Shown in pieces: positions 33,942 to 43,664 of a stretch of 64,000 bases of DNA. Position numbers and translations under genes: made by a program. Under the pieces are notes generated by a model. The model saw nothing but the letters and a program-made list of their open reading frames with translations, made no database searches and had not been told where the DNA came from. This stretch comes from Aradus depressus. Taxonomy: Eukaryota > Arthropoda > Insecta > Hemiptera > Aradidae. The stretch is taken from NCBI GenBank assembly GCA_963662175.1, contig OY759225.1, positions 18,091,601 through 18,155,600 of the forward strand, read 5' to 3'. Position 1 is the stretch's first letter. Each line of letters starts with the position of its first letter.

Positions 33942-35159
33942 TGTGATAATTTAAAGAATTAATAAATATAAAAATAATAATTGAATTAATATAATAATAA
34001 ATATTACCACATTTCTTGAAGAAATTATAGCTGGTCTTCTACTAAATTTTGATTTCTACAGTAATTTCCGAAAAGGGCCCTAAAAATATCGAAAGTTCAA
34101 GACGTGCAATTTTAAAAAAAGTGCACGTATTTAAAAAGAAATTTCAGTTAACAAATTTTTCATTTGGATTTCTTCTAAATTTACTAAAGAGATGCCATAT
34201 TGTTTTTCTAAATTTGCAGAAATCTTCAATCTAATCCAAAGATATAAATTATCTTACTTCACAGGGAAAATGATGGACATAGAATTAGAGAACAAATATT
34301 GGGTTTATTTACCTAAACCTACATTATAAATTGAATAACTAAGATTGGTAATAAAAAAAAAGAAATTAGGTTAGGTTAGGTTTTATGACTCATGCCCGGG
34401 CTTTAACAACGAGGTTATATCGCCTACTACCAGAGCGCTCTTTTGTCACTCTGGTGGACAGGAGCCCGACTCTACTGTGGGAGTCCTAAATTTTGTCTAC
34501 CCTAAATTTTTATTCACCTAGAGAGGAGGTCTTTAACGAGTACCTGACATCGTACAGACTCGGAACCATCGCTTAACGTCCCATCCGAAGGACGGCGTGC
34601 TTAAGTTTATTTTACTTCCCAGATAAAATAAACTAAGGGCCTCGGTCGGGTTACGAACCCACGACCTTGAGCTCAGAAGTCAAGCACGCATACCATTGAC
34701 CTACCGGCGCCCTCAAATGAAATTATTTTACAAAAAGAAATCTTATGAACGCACCTAAAACTTTATCAGTCTTTTTTCTGTTTTATTATTGGACATTATT
34801 TTGGGCATATATATGTACATATAAATAAATAAAAGTACCTTTGCGCATCGATTTCACTGTTATTTCACTCCTGTATGGTTCACCAATTAGTCTAAAAACA
34901 CTTCTCTCTAGACTGCCCACCTTCACATCTCAACTCCGACTGTTTCTCACTATTTAAAACAGCTGACCGTCGTCTTTTTTTCTCCATTCATTGGTTGTTC
35001 ACATTTCGTTTTAAAACAAAATGCGACTAGTCCATCTTTGTATATTATTTATTCACGATTTAAGTTACTTCACTTCTAACAGCTGTTTTTATACATATAA
35101 TAATAATTAATTTTACAATTTATTAATAATCTTAATGTGTGTAAATTTTTTACATCACA
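33942..35159. mobile_element. V element interrupted by SINE-A
   Basis: Ends TGTGATAATTTAAAGAATT and AAATTTTTTACATCACA. About 870 bp of V sequence once the SINE at 34367-34715 is set aside. Inserted into an S repeat. Confidence 0.8.
34367..34715 (-). mobile_element. SINE-A, full length, telomere-like tail
   Basis: Starts with the reversed tail GGTTAGGTTAGG and ends TACCGGCGCCCTC. Flanks AAAAGAAATTA and AAATGAAATTA look like a target duplication with one mismatch. Confidence 0.92.
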
Positions 35160-35379
35160 GAGGACGTGAAATTTTGTTGAAAATTTCGATCTCGAATTTC
35201 GGCACGATTACAATACTTCTTTATACTAGGTATGAAGAAAGTAAAAAGTATTTAAGTGACGTAAATTGTGTGTAAATCGTATAAAAGCAATCTATTATCA
35301 GGGGATTAGATACGAAACAGGACAAATAAGGAGCAAACAAGGCAATAGAGAGAGAAGGGACGGCTAAAGGAGTGTCAAT

Positions 35380-35585
35380 CGATTAGTTGGAGGCGGGCAG
35401 GAGGTGGGTATCGATAGTGACCTTGGTGGGACTCGAGTAAACAAGTTGAAGAGGGCGTGGTCTGTGGGGCGGCACTACGCGGCGGCAGCAGAGATAGACA
35501 AGCTAGGACTAGGTCCAGTCTGGTGGGTGAGTGGTTAGCTAATGTGTGTACAGTCATGATGTTACCTGCACCGACCACTGTCTGG
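35380..35585 (+). promoter_or_regulatory. GC-rich island with second candidate first exon of the M13 gene
   Basis: Rich in GGGCG and CGGCGGCAGCAG motifs, unlike its surroundings. Codons from ATG 35556 (MMLPAPTTVW) stop exactly at a GTAGGT donor at 35586 in phase 0, compatible with exon 43270. Other donor-like sites (GTGGGTGAGT near 35522) could serve a non-coding leader. Promoter function is inferred. Confidence 0.3.
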
Positions 35586-35756
35586 GTAGGTATATTTATA
35601 CTCACTAAGGATGTCGAAAACTGTTCCTTAACAGGAACGGGAACAGTGTGTAACTGTTTCAAAAAAATAACTTTTCAAATATACCTAGTATTTAAGAACA
35701 AGATTTTCACGCATGCGGGATGGTAGAAAAGCATAATATGAAATGATTATTTCACA

Positions 35757-36372
35757 GGTTGTCAAATAAGGTGTAGTCTGACCTCTCACAGATTTTTTAT
35801 TAGTCTAAGCTAACCGGCTTTCGAGGTTGCTCTCATCAGGCAGTCTACAAAAGAAACCATCCTTAGCAACAAAACACAAAAAACAAAAAAACAAAAAAAA
35901 AACAGGTTTTTGGTAACAACCATAAAAATTTGAATGAAAATTAAAATATTTTAGTATATAAAATTATTTTTTTTTACATTTTATAATAAAAATAAATAAA
36001 TAAAACATCTAAAAACATTAACAATTTAAAAATGTATTTTTATTTTAAATTCTAAATTTTATTTTCCAAAATATTTTAATTTTCATTCAAATTTCAAAAA
36101 ATTTTATTTAACGCAGGTATGGTTGTATCAAACTCATTTTTACTTTTTCTAATTTAATGTATTTATATTTATTTAAATCTTTATTGCCTTAAAATTTTAT
36201 GATTGTTATCAACAGGATCTGTTTTTGGTGGTTTTTATTGTTTTTTGTGTTTTTTTGTTTTTTGTATTTTGTTGCTTAAGGTTGGTTTCTTTTGTAGACT
36301 GTCTTTGATGAGGGCAACCTCGAAAGCCGGCTGGGTGAGAGGTCAGACTACACCTTATTTGACAACCTGGGT
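35757..36372. mobile_element. Foldback element with long inverted arms (FB)
   Basis: GGTTGTCAAATAAGGTGTAG at 35757 is mirrored by CTACACCTTATTTGACAACC ending at 36368. The symmetry continues through the CCGGCTTTCGAGGTTGC / GCAACCTCGAAAGCCGG blocks, GTAGACTG and AAAACAAAAA tracts to ATTAAAATATTTT near the middle. Each arm holds one hammerhead-like core pointing outward. A decayed relative is at 60335. Confidence 0.85.
35801..35848 (-). ncRNA. Hammerhead-ribozyme-like motif, type I layout
   Basis: On the minus strand: stem I strand GUAGACUGC (35848-35840), core CUGAUGA (35839-35833), stem-loop II GAG-CAAC-CUC (35832-35823), core GAAA (35822-35819), minimal stem III GCCGGU (35818-35813) and a UUA-type cleavage triplet ending at 35811. 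The following bases GC and AGACUA can pair back with stem I around a small loop. All invariant core bases are present. Such motifs are known in Penelope-like and retrozyme elements. Activity here is untested. Confidence 0.5.
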
Positions 36373-36394
36373 AGAAAAGCTTGTTACAAAATAC

Positions 36395-36610
36395 CTAATA
36401 CTTTTAGGAGCTATGAATTTATCGTCACAAATTTATATATTTGAAGTCAAAACCCAATGGGGGCATAAACTGTCAAATTTCAGAGATATCGGCCGAAGGG
36501 AAGGGGGGTTTTAGGACCCTAATAACTATAACTGACAAAATAATGAATTTATCGGGTCAAAATTGTGGTTTTGGAGGGGGGAGGGGAAAAAGGTTAATTG
36601 TTTAATTTCT
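36395..36610 (-). repeat. R repeat fragment
   Basis: AAAACCCAATGGGGGCATAA, CAGAGATATCGGCCGAAGGG and TAATGAATTTATCGGGTC. Confidence 0.6.
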
Positions 36611-36675
36611 CATAGATATAAAAGACGTTGTCTTTCAAAGCAACAGCTGAGTTGTCCTATAACCGCTGGCTGCTG

Positions 36676-36930
36676 AGGGCGCCGGTAGCTCAGTGGTATG
36701 CGTGCTTGCCTTCTGAGCTCAAGAACGTGGATTCGAAACCCGACCGAGGCCCTTAGTTTATTTTATCTGGGTGGTAAAATGAACTTAAGCACGCCGTCCT
36801 TCGGATGGGACGTTAAGTGATGGTCCCGAGCCTGTACGATGTCAGGTGCTCGTTAAAGATCCCCTCTCTAGGTGAATAAAAATTTAGGGTAGGCAAAATT
36901 TAGGACTCCCATAGTAGAGTCGGGCTACCT
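36676..36930 (+). mobile_element. SINE-A, head complete, 3' part shortened
   Basis: GAGGGCGCCGGTAGCTCAGT, B box GGATTCGAAACCCGACC. Jumps from AGAGTCGGGCT to a CCTAACCTAAC tail, skipping the usual last 80 bp. Confidence 0.9.
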
Positions 36931-37126
36931 AACCTAACTAATGTGTCGGTGGGTGTCACTGATGATGACGCTGTTGCGTTGAAAACCTAGTCTAAAATAA
37001 AACAGTGGGAAGACAACGTTTTTTATTTCTATGAAAAATATCGTTCCACAACATCTTATTATCACATATGAATTGTACCATTTGTTCTGGGGAAGTACAT
37101 TGCCGGTGATTCTCCGACGACTTTTT

Positions 37127-37170
37127 ATTATTATTATTATTATTATTGTTATTATTATTATTATTATTAT
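37127..37170. repeat. (ATT)n microsatellite
   Basis: About 14 ATT/TTA triplets with one GTT interruption, directly after an R end (GGTGATTCTCCGACGAC). Confidence 0.9.
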
Positions 37171-37910
37171 TTGATGGGTGACTAATAAAGTCCAGTAATA
37201 CAATGTTGGGTTATAAATGAGACGTTTTGACATGGGTTGTAAGAGCAGATCTGTAGTGTCTCCCACAGAGACCTCGTTTGTCAGTACTCTTTCTTCACCA
37301 TCTGGAGATAATATATGTCAGGATGTTCACGGGTCATGGCGTCTCTTCTTGTCCTCTTCACAATGGGGGTTCGTTCTCTTCCATTACCTGACACTGGTCT
37401 CAAGAGTGGGCTCAAGAACACTTGAAACATTCTCCTGGTCGGTCAACCTTATCTATTGTCTGTTTGGTGAAAGTTTCCTCCTTCAGGTTGGTCAGTGAAG
37501 GATGTACTAGTCTTTTTCAAAACATTTATCATTGAACTATTTACTTACCCCAGCTATACGATGTATACCTGAATTTTCAATGGAATTTAAGGTTTTCCTT
37601 TCTGATTCTGATGTCACAGTTATTAATAATAATAATACATTTATTTGCGTTAAACCAATACATGGTAATATGATGCGTCAAAATAACTTATACATTAAGA
37701 TATCTTATAAATTAGATTTATAATTACTTGAGTGTAACACATCTATGATTAGTAGTATTAACAAAACTATTAAAAAAAGTGAAATGAATTTAATAAAAAC
37801 TGAATAAATAAATACTTGAAAATATATTAGTATAAAAAAAATTAATGCATGGATACATTTATAATAAGTAGATACATATTTCAATTTAATCAAAATTGAG
37901 ATAACTATTT
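37171..37910. other. Gap, no recognised gene
   Basis: 37210-37500 has balanced base composition and a clean 93-codon + frame and a longer minus frame; neither resembles a known family. An R end is at 37548-37600. The rest is AT-rich. Confidence 0.35.
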
Positions 37911-37914
37911 TTCA

Positions 37915-38000
37915 AAAAACTCTTGGGAAGTGTCTTTATCCCAACGATGTTTCGGGAAGTTCTTACGTCCCTTCATCAGGTCCCAATGTGCGAGATGTAG
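37915..38000 (-). repeat. Single arm of an FB-type element
   Basis: Minus strand reads CCTGATGA (37981-37974), a GGGA...UCCC hairpin and GAAACATCG, the same core order as the FB arms. No opposite arm found nearby. Confidence 0.4.
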
Positions 38001-38077
38001 AAAAGAAAAAGAAAACAATGTAACTATAACAATATATAAAAAATAAATAAAATAATATAAATATATATATTAATCAA

Positions 38078-38402
38078 GGTAGCTCAGTGGCTTGTCTTCT
38101 GAGCTCTAGATCTTAGGTTCGAAACCCGACCGAGGCCCTTAGTTTATTTTATCCGGGAGGTAAAATAAACTTAAGCACGCCGTCCTGCGGATATGACGTT
38201 AAGCGACGGTCCCGAGCCTGTACGATTTCAGGAACTCGTTAAAGACCCCTACCCTAGATGAATATAAATTTAGGATAGGCAAAATTTAGGACTCCCAGAG
38301 TAGAGTCGGTCTCATGTCCACCAGAGTGACGAAAGAGCGCTCTGGTAGTAGGCGATATGACCTTGTAGTTAAAGCCCGGGCATGAGTTATAAAACCTAAC
38401 CT
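38078..38402 (+). mobile_element. SINE-A, near full length
   Basis: AGGTAGCTCAGTGGCTTGTC to AGTTATAAAACCTAACCTTT. Confidence 0.9.
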
Positions 38403-38884
38403 TTATACATTACATACAATTAAATACATTACATACACTTATATACATAATATATTTCTGTTTCAATGGAATGTAGGCCAGATAGATAATTGTTTTAATC
38501 TATTTATCAAAGGATAGGGGAAGATAGATGATGGTTGACGTCACCTCCAGCATATGTTTAACATTGTGATGACAGAACCGCCCACAGCTCCATAGAACAA
38601 CAGTTCTGTAAAATAGTTCAATACTTGGTGGGGTAATTACACTCAGGAATCCTCTCATGAATACATCGTATTGCCTAAAAACCAATTTCGGTTCATCCCC
38701 CACAAGAAGCGTTCGTAGAGTAAGTTGAAACTGCTTCGAACGTAAGTAGTTATGCACATATACACTTCACTTCAAAATTCGCGAACTCGATATTGGAGAA
38801 TTTATCATATTCGAAATTGAGTCAATGAACACTTATATACATTACATACACCTGATTATAACACACAAACCAAAAAAAAAAAAA
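38403..38884. other. Gap with an unidentified minus-strand frame
   Basis: 38500-38757 on the minus strand is open for 85 codons with mixed amino acid use (for example QFQLTLRTLLVGDEPKLVF), but no homology is recognised and no splice sites stand out. Could be a fragment of an unknown element. Confidence 0.3.
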
Positions 38885-39090
38885 TGTCGGTGAATCACGA
38901 GCTATGTATTTTTCCAACATGAATTAATTTTTCACTTTTGTCGCTCTCTCTCCAAAGGCAACAAACCGTTTAAAACCAATAATTCACTTAAATAGCGGCT
39001 TCTGAATCTTAATACTAAATTCTGTGATGATAAATTCATTACATCGGTAGTTATTACGTAAATATAGACTATGGCGACTGAAAATTTTGA
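38885..39090 (+). repeat. R repeat copy, joins the satellite
   Basis: GTCGGTGAATCACGAGCTAT, ATGAATTAATTTTTCACTTT and AAATTCATTACATCGGTAG. Confidence 0.6.
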
Positions 39091-39099
39091 ACCGGAGGT

Positions 39100-41530
39100 A
39101 GGTTATGAGAGGGGCTAGGCATAAAAATTGTTCTAGCTCATTAACGAATGGTCGGTATGTCATGAAATTTCACATATAGTATTCTTAATAGCCAATTGAC
39201 AAATAGGGTGTGTGAGGTCTCATAATTCTTAAAGGGAGGGGCGTTGTGGGGGGACTAAACATAAAAAGGGTTCTAGCTCATTAACGAATGGTCGGTATGT
39301 CATGAAATTTCACATATAGTATTCTTAATAGCCAATTGAAAAATAGGGTGTGTGAGGTCTCATAATTCTTAAAGGGAGGGGCGTTGTGGGGGGGCTAAAC
39401 ATAAAAAGGGTTCTAGCTCATTAACGAATGGTCGGTATGTCATGAAATTTCACATATAGTATTCTTAATAGCCAATTGACAAATAGGGTGTGTGAGGTCT
39501 CATAATTCTTAAAGGGAGGGGCGTTGTGGGGGGGCTAAACATAAAAAGGGTTCTAGCTCATTAACGAATGGTCGGTATGTCATGAAATTTCACATATAGT
39601 ATTCTTAATAGCCAATTGACAAATAGGGTGTGTGAGGTCTCATAATTCTTAAAGGGAGGGGCGTTGTGGGGGGGCTAAACATAAAAAGGGTTCTAGCTCA
39701 TTAACGAATGGTCGGTATGTCATGAAATTTCACATATAGTATTCTTAATAGCCAATTGACAAATAGGGTGTGTGAGGTCTCATAATTCTTAAAGGGAGGG
39801 GCGTTGTGGGGGGGCTAAACATAAAAAGGGTTCTAGCTCATTAACGAATGGTCGGTATGTCATGAAATTTCACATATAGTATTCTTAATAGCCAATTGAC
39901 AAATAGGGTGTGTGAGGTCTCATAATTCTTAAAGGGAGGGGCGTTGTGGGGGGGCTAAACATAAAAAGGGTTCTAGCTCATTAACGAATGGTCGGTATGT
40001 CATGAAATTTCACATATAGTATTCTTAATAGCCAATTGACAAATAGGGTGTGTGAGGTCTCATAATTCTTAAAGGGAGGGGCGTTGTGGGGGGGCTAAAC
40101 ATAAAAAGGGTTCTAGCTCATTAACGAATGGTCGGTATGTCATGAAATTTCCCATATAGTATTCTTAATAGCCAATTGACAAATAAAGTGTGTGAGGTCT
40201 CAAAATTCTTAAAGGGAGGGAGGGTTGTGGGGGGCTAAGCATAAAAATAGGTCTAACTCATTAACGAATGGTCGGTATGTCATGAAATTTCACATATAGT
40301 ATTCTTAATAGCCAATTGAAAAATAGAGTGTGTGAAGTCTCAAAATTCTTAAGGGGAGGGGCGTTGTGGGGGGCTAAGCATAAAAAGGGATCTAGCACAT
40401 TAACGAATGGTCGGATTGTCATGGAATTTAACATATAGTATTCTTAATAGCCAATTGAAAAATAGGGTGTGTGAGGTCTCATAATTCTTAAAGGGAGGGG
40501 CGTTGTGGGGGGGCTAAACATAAAAAGGGTTCTAGCTCATTAACGAATGGTCGGTATGTCATGAAATTTCACATATAGTATTCTTAATAGCCAATTGACA
40601 AATAGGGTGTGTGAGGTCTCATAATTCTTAAAGGGAGGGGCGTTGTGGGGGGGCTAAACATAAAAAGGGTTCTAGCTCATTAACGAATGGTCGGTATGTC
40701 ATGAAATTTCACATATAGTATTCTTAATAGCCAATTGACAAATAGGGTGTGTGAGGTCTCATAATTCTTAAAGGGAGGGGCGTTGTGGGGGGGCTAAACA
40801 TAAAAAGGGTTCTAGCTCATTAACGAATGGTCGGTATGTCATGAAATTTCACATATAGTATTCTTAATAGCCAATTGACAAATAGGGTGTGTGAGGTCTC
40901 ATAATTCTTAAAGGGAGGGGCGTTGTGGGGGGGCTAAACATAAAAAGGGTTCTAGCTCATTAACGAATGGTCGGTATGTCATGAAATTTCACATATAGTA
41001 TTCTTAATAGCCAATTGACAAATAAAGTGTGTGAGGTCTCAAAATTCTTAAAGGGAGGGAGGGTTGTGGGGGGCTAAGCATAAAAATAGGTCTAACTCAT
41101 TAACGAATGGTCGGTATGTCATGAAATTTCACATATAGTATTCTTAATAGCCAATTGAAAAATAGAGTGTGTGAAGTCTCAAAATTCTTAAGGGGAGGGG
41201 CGTTGTGGGGGGCTAAGCATAAAAAGGGATCTAGCACATTAACGAATGGTCGGATTGTCATGGAATTTAACATATAGTATTCTTAATAGCCAATTGAAAA
41301 ATAGGATGTGTGAGGTCTCAAAATACTTAAGGGGAGGGGGGGTTGTGTGGGGGAGGGCTAAACATAAAAAGGGTTCTAGCTCATTAACAAATGGTCGGAT
41401 TGTCATGAAATTTTACATATACTATTCTTAATAGCCAATTGAAAAATAGAGTGTGTGAGGTCTCAAAATTCTTAAGGGGAGTTGGGGTTGTGAAGGGGCT
41501 AAGCATAAAAATAGGTCTAGCTCATCAGAT
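39100..41530. repeat. 140-bp tandem satellite, 17 units
   Basis: The phrase TTAACGAATGGTCGG starts at 39141, 39281, 39421, 39561, 39701, 39841, 39981, 40121, 40261, 40400, 40540, 40680, 40820, 40960, 41100, 41239 and (as TTAACAAATG) 41383. Most inner units are nearly identical; units at the right edge diverge. The three-unit variant series starting at 40121 recurs at 40960, giving a six-unit, 839-bp higher period. Frames at 41246-41431 and 41439-41630 are satellite read-through. Diverged units are dispersed at 52270 and 53125. Confidence 0.97.
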
Positions 41531-41627
41531 TTTTTTTGAGCCCTTCAAATCCTTCTCTCCTCTTTGGCCAATTTGGCTGAAAATGAATAGGCTAGTTACA
41601 TATGGAGTTCTACATTTTCCAATAGTT

Positions 41628-41690
41628 TAGGCTCGGGACCATCACATAACGTCCTACCCGAAAGAGGGCGTGCTCAAGGTTTTTTCAACT
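41628..41690 (-). mobile_element. SINE-A fragment
   Basis: AGGCTCGGGACCATCACATA and GGCGTGCTCAAGG only. Confidence 0.55.
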
Positions 41691-42004
41691 CAGTAGACAA
41701 GCTGACAAGTTTTTGTTGTAAACTTTTTTTTTTGTGTACATTGCATGTAATCAACTTCAGGAGGAAGGCTAGAAAGTTATTCAATTATTGTTCCTTTGCT
41801 TATCTAAAGGACTGAGGAAGTTTTCTTTATTGGAGTCCTTGTAAGACGCCCGTGTCCAATCAGATTCAGTCAATACTTGAGTCAATTAACTGTAATCAAG
41901 GGAGGAGTCACAGAGGACGGCTGACTTAGAGGTCATACAGTGTTGCACCAAGGAGGAACCTCTAAAACAAAAAACTGCTAGGTGGTTGGAGTTCGTCCTC
42001 TGAG
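41691..42004. other. Gap without repeats, possible unique sequence
   Basis: Balanced composition (GGAGGAGTCACAGAGGACGG near 41900). No frame, splice pair or family recognised. Confidence 0.35.
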
Positions 42005-42425
42005 GAAGGGGGAATCATCGACTATGTACTTCCCCACAAGTAATTAATCAATTAATTTTTCGCTCCCGCTCCAAAACCAATCCGTTTGCACTATTTTGTG
42101 TCGATAAATTCATTAGACAGTTATTCGAATTTTTTTCTTTGTGCCTTTCCCCTAAACCCCCCCTTCCTTTCGGTCGATATAACTGAAATTTGACAAGTTA
42201 TGTCCTCATTGGGTTTTGACTTCAAATATAAAATTTCATGTTGATATATTCATTACATCGGTAGTAATTGGGGTTTTTGAGTTACGCCTCTCCCCTATTC
42301 CCCCTTTCCATTGACCCTGATTTGACTGAAAATCGATAGGTGTTGTCCTTACAAAGTTGAAGTCACACATATAAAATTTTGTATCGATACATTCATTCTA
42401 TCGGGAGTTATCGTAGACAGAAATT
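42005..42425 (+). repeat. R repeat with internal sub-repeats
   Basis: GTACTTCCCCACAAGTAATT, then sub-repeats marked by AAATTCATT (42105), ATATTCATTACATCGG (42245) and ACATTCATTCTATCGG (42388). Confidence 0.65.
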
Positions 42426-42628
42426 TGTTGTTGTTTGTTTGTTGTTTTAAGATGTTCGACTTCTTGGTCATTACACCTACATGTTCACTTTTGATTGCTA
42501 CCACTGTTTACCAAACCTGTTTGTCTCTCGACTATATTTACTCAGTATTTTAATGTTTTTTTTTAACATATATATACTACTACTTATATACTTATTGTTT
42601 TTATTTATATTTTATATATAATATATAC

Positions 42629-42713
42629 ACCAGAGTGACGAAAGAGCGCTCTGGTTGTAGGCGATATGACCTCGTAGTTAAAGCCCGGGCATGAGTCATG
42701 AAACATAACCTAA
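42629..42713 (+). mobile_element. SINE-A 3' fragment, left arm of an inverted pair
   Basis: CACCAGAGTGACGAAAGAGC to GGCATGAGTCATGAAACATA. Confidence 0.85.
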
Positions 42714-42732
42714 AAAAAAAACAAGAGTAAAA

Positions 42733-42836
42733 ATTAATAATGAATATAGAAACATAAAAATATCATATAATATATGATAATAAATAATTTATAATATATG
42801 ATATTTTTATGTTTCTATATTCATTATTTATTTTAA
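42733..42836. repeat. AT-rich perfect palindrome between two SINE-A copies
   Basis: AATGAATATAGAAACATAAA and the following ATATCATATAATATATGA are mirrored by ATATATGATATTTTTATG and TTTCTATATTCATTATT. Arms of about 45 bp. Confidence 0.85.
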
Positions 42837-42870
42837 CTTTTTTTGTTACTTTTTTTTTATAACTTTTTTT

Positions 42871-43187
42871 ATAGGTTAGGTTAGGTTTTATGAGTCATGC
42901 CCGAGCTTTAACTACGAGGTCATATCGCCTACTACCACTCTGGTGGACGTGAGCCCGACTCCACTGTGGAAGTCCTAAATTTTGCCTACCCTAAATTTTT
43001 ATTCACCTAGCCCCTGCCCTTTAACGAGTACCTGACATCGTACAGGCTCAGGACCATCGAAGGACGGCATGCTTAAGTTTATTTTACCTCTCAGATAAAA
43101 TAAACTAAAGGCCTCGGCTGGGTTTCGAACCCACGTTCTTGAGCTCAGAAGTCAAGCATGCATACCACTGAGCTACCGGCGCCCTCA
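42871..43187 (-). mobile_element. SINE-A, full length, telomere-like tail
   Basis: Reversed tail TAGGTTAGGTTAGG, then the whole body to CACTGAGCTACCGGCGCCCTC region ending 43186. Ends 83 bp before the first certain M13 exon. Confidence 0.92.
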
Positions 43188-43269
43188 GGGACATTCTAGA
43201 TCAACAATGAATACATGAAATGAGTATTATCTATTTTTTAATTTATTTTGTTTAATGTTTATTGTTCAG

Positions 43270-43377
43270 ATGACGAGATATAAGAAGGCAGACTTTGAAG
43301 AGGACATCAGCAGTATTGGTTCCGTTCAGTTGACTGAGGGAGTCTCCACCACCGCCACACATATCCGGTATCACACC
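43270..43377 (+). CDS. M13 metallopeptidase (neprilysin/ECE-like), exon with cytoplasmic N-terminus
   Basis: 36 codons, MTRYKKADFEEDISSIGSVQ then LTEGVSTTATHIRYHT, bounded by TTCAG at 43265-43269 and GTAAGT at 43378. Phase 0 at both ends. The ATG is the first codon of the exon, so upstream exon(s) supply the leader or a few extra residues (see 11711 and 35556). The acidic, Ser/Thr-rich tail is typical of insect members. The complete protein would be a type II membrane zinc endopeptidase that trims peptides outside the cell. In the window the seven exons give 295 residues in one frame; the catalytic HExxH and ExxxD segments lie further downstream. Whether it is closer to neprilysin or ECE cannot be settled from this half. 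Confidence 0.88.
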
Positions 43378-43451
43378 GTAAGTACATTAAGTATCGCTCT
43401 CCCTCCAAAAAAAATCAATAGTTGACTAACATAGGGGCTTCTGAATCCTCA

Positions 43452-43623
43452 ACTTAAGCACGCCGTCCTTCGGATGGGACGTTAGGCGATGGTCCCGAGC
43501 CTGTACGATGTCAGGTACTCGTGTAGAGTCGGGCTCATGTCCACCAGAGGGACGAAAGAGCGCTCTGGTAGTAGGCGATATGACCTCGTAGTTAAAAGTC
43601 CGGGCATGAGTCATAATAACTAA
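43452..43623 (+). mobile_element. SINE-A, truncated both sides of middle
   Basis: CTTAAGCACGCCGTCCTTCG, then a jump from GTACTCGT to GTAGAGTCGG, ending TCATAATAACTAAC. Confidence 0.85.
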
Positions 43624-43664
43624 CTTCCCTTTCATATGCCTGGTAAAGTAAAACATAAATTAAA

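Noticed and set aside
37217..37498. 93-codon + strand frame as a host exon
   Set aside because: No family resemblance, no clear splice sites on both sides, and repeats on each flank; left as unassigned.
37974..37981. A third hammerhead call at the single FB arm
   Set aside because: The core words are present, but neither stem I nor a good stem III with a valid cleavage triplet could be paired convincingly.
39100..41630. CRISPR-like array or coding repeats
   Set aside because: Units are contiguous 140-bp monomers with no spacers, in an insect genome; frames at 41246 and 41439 are satellite read-through.
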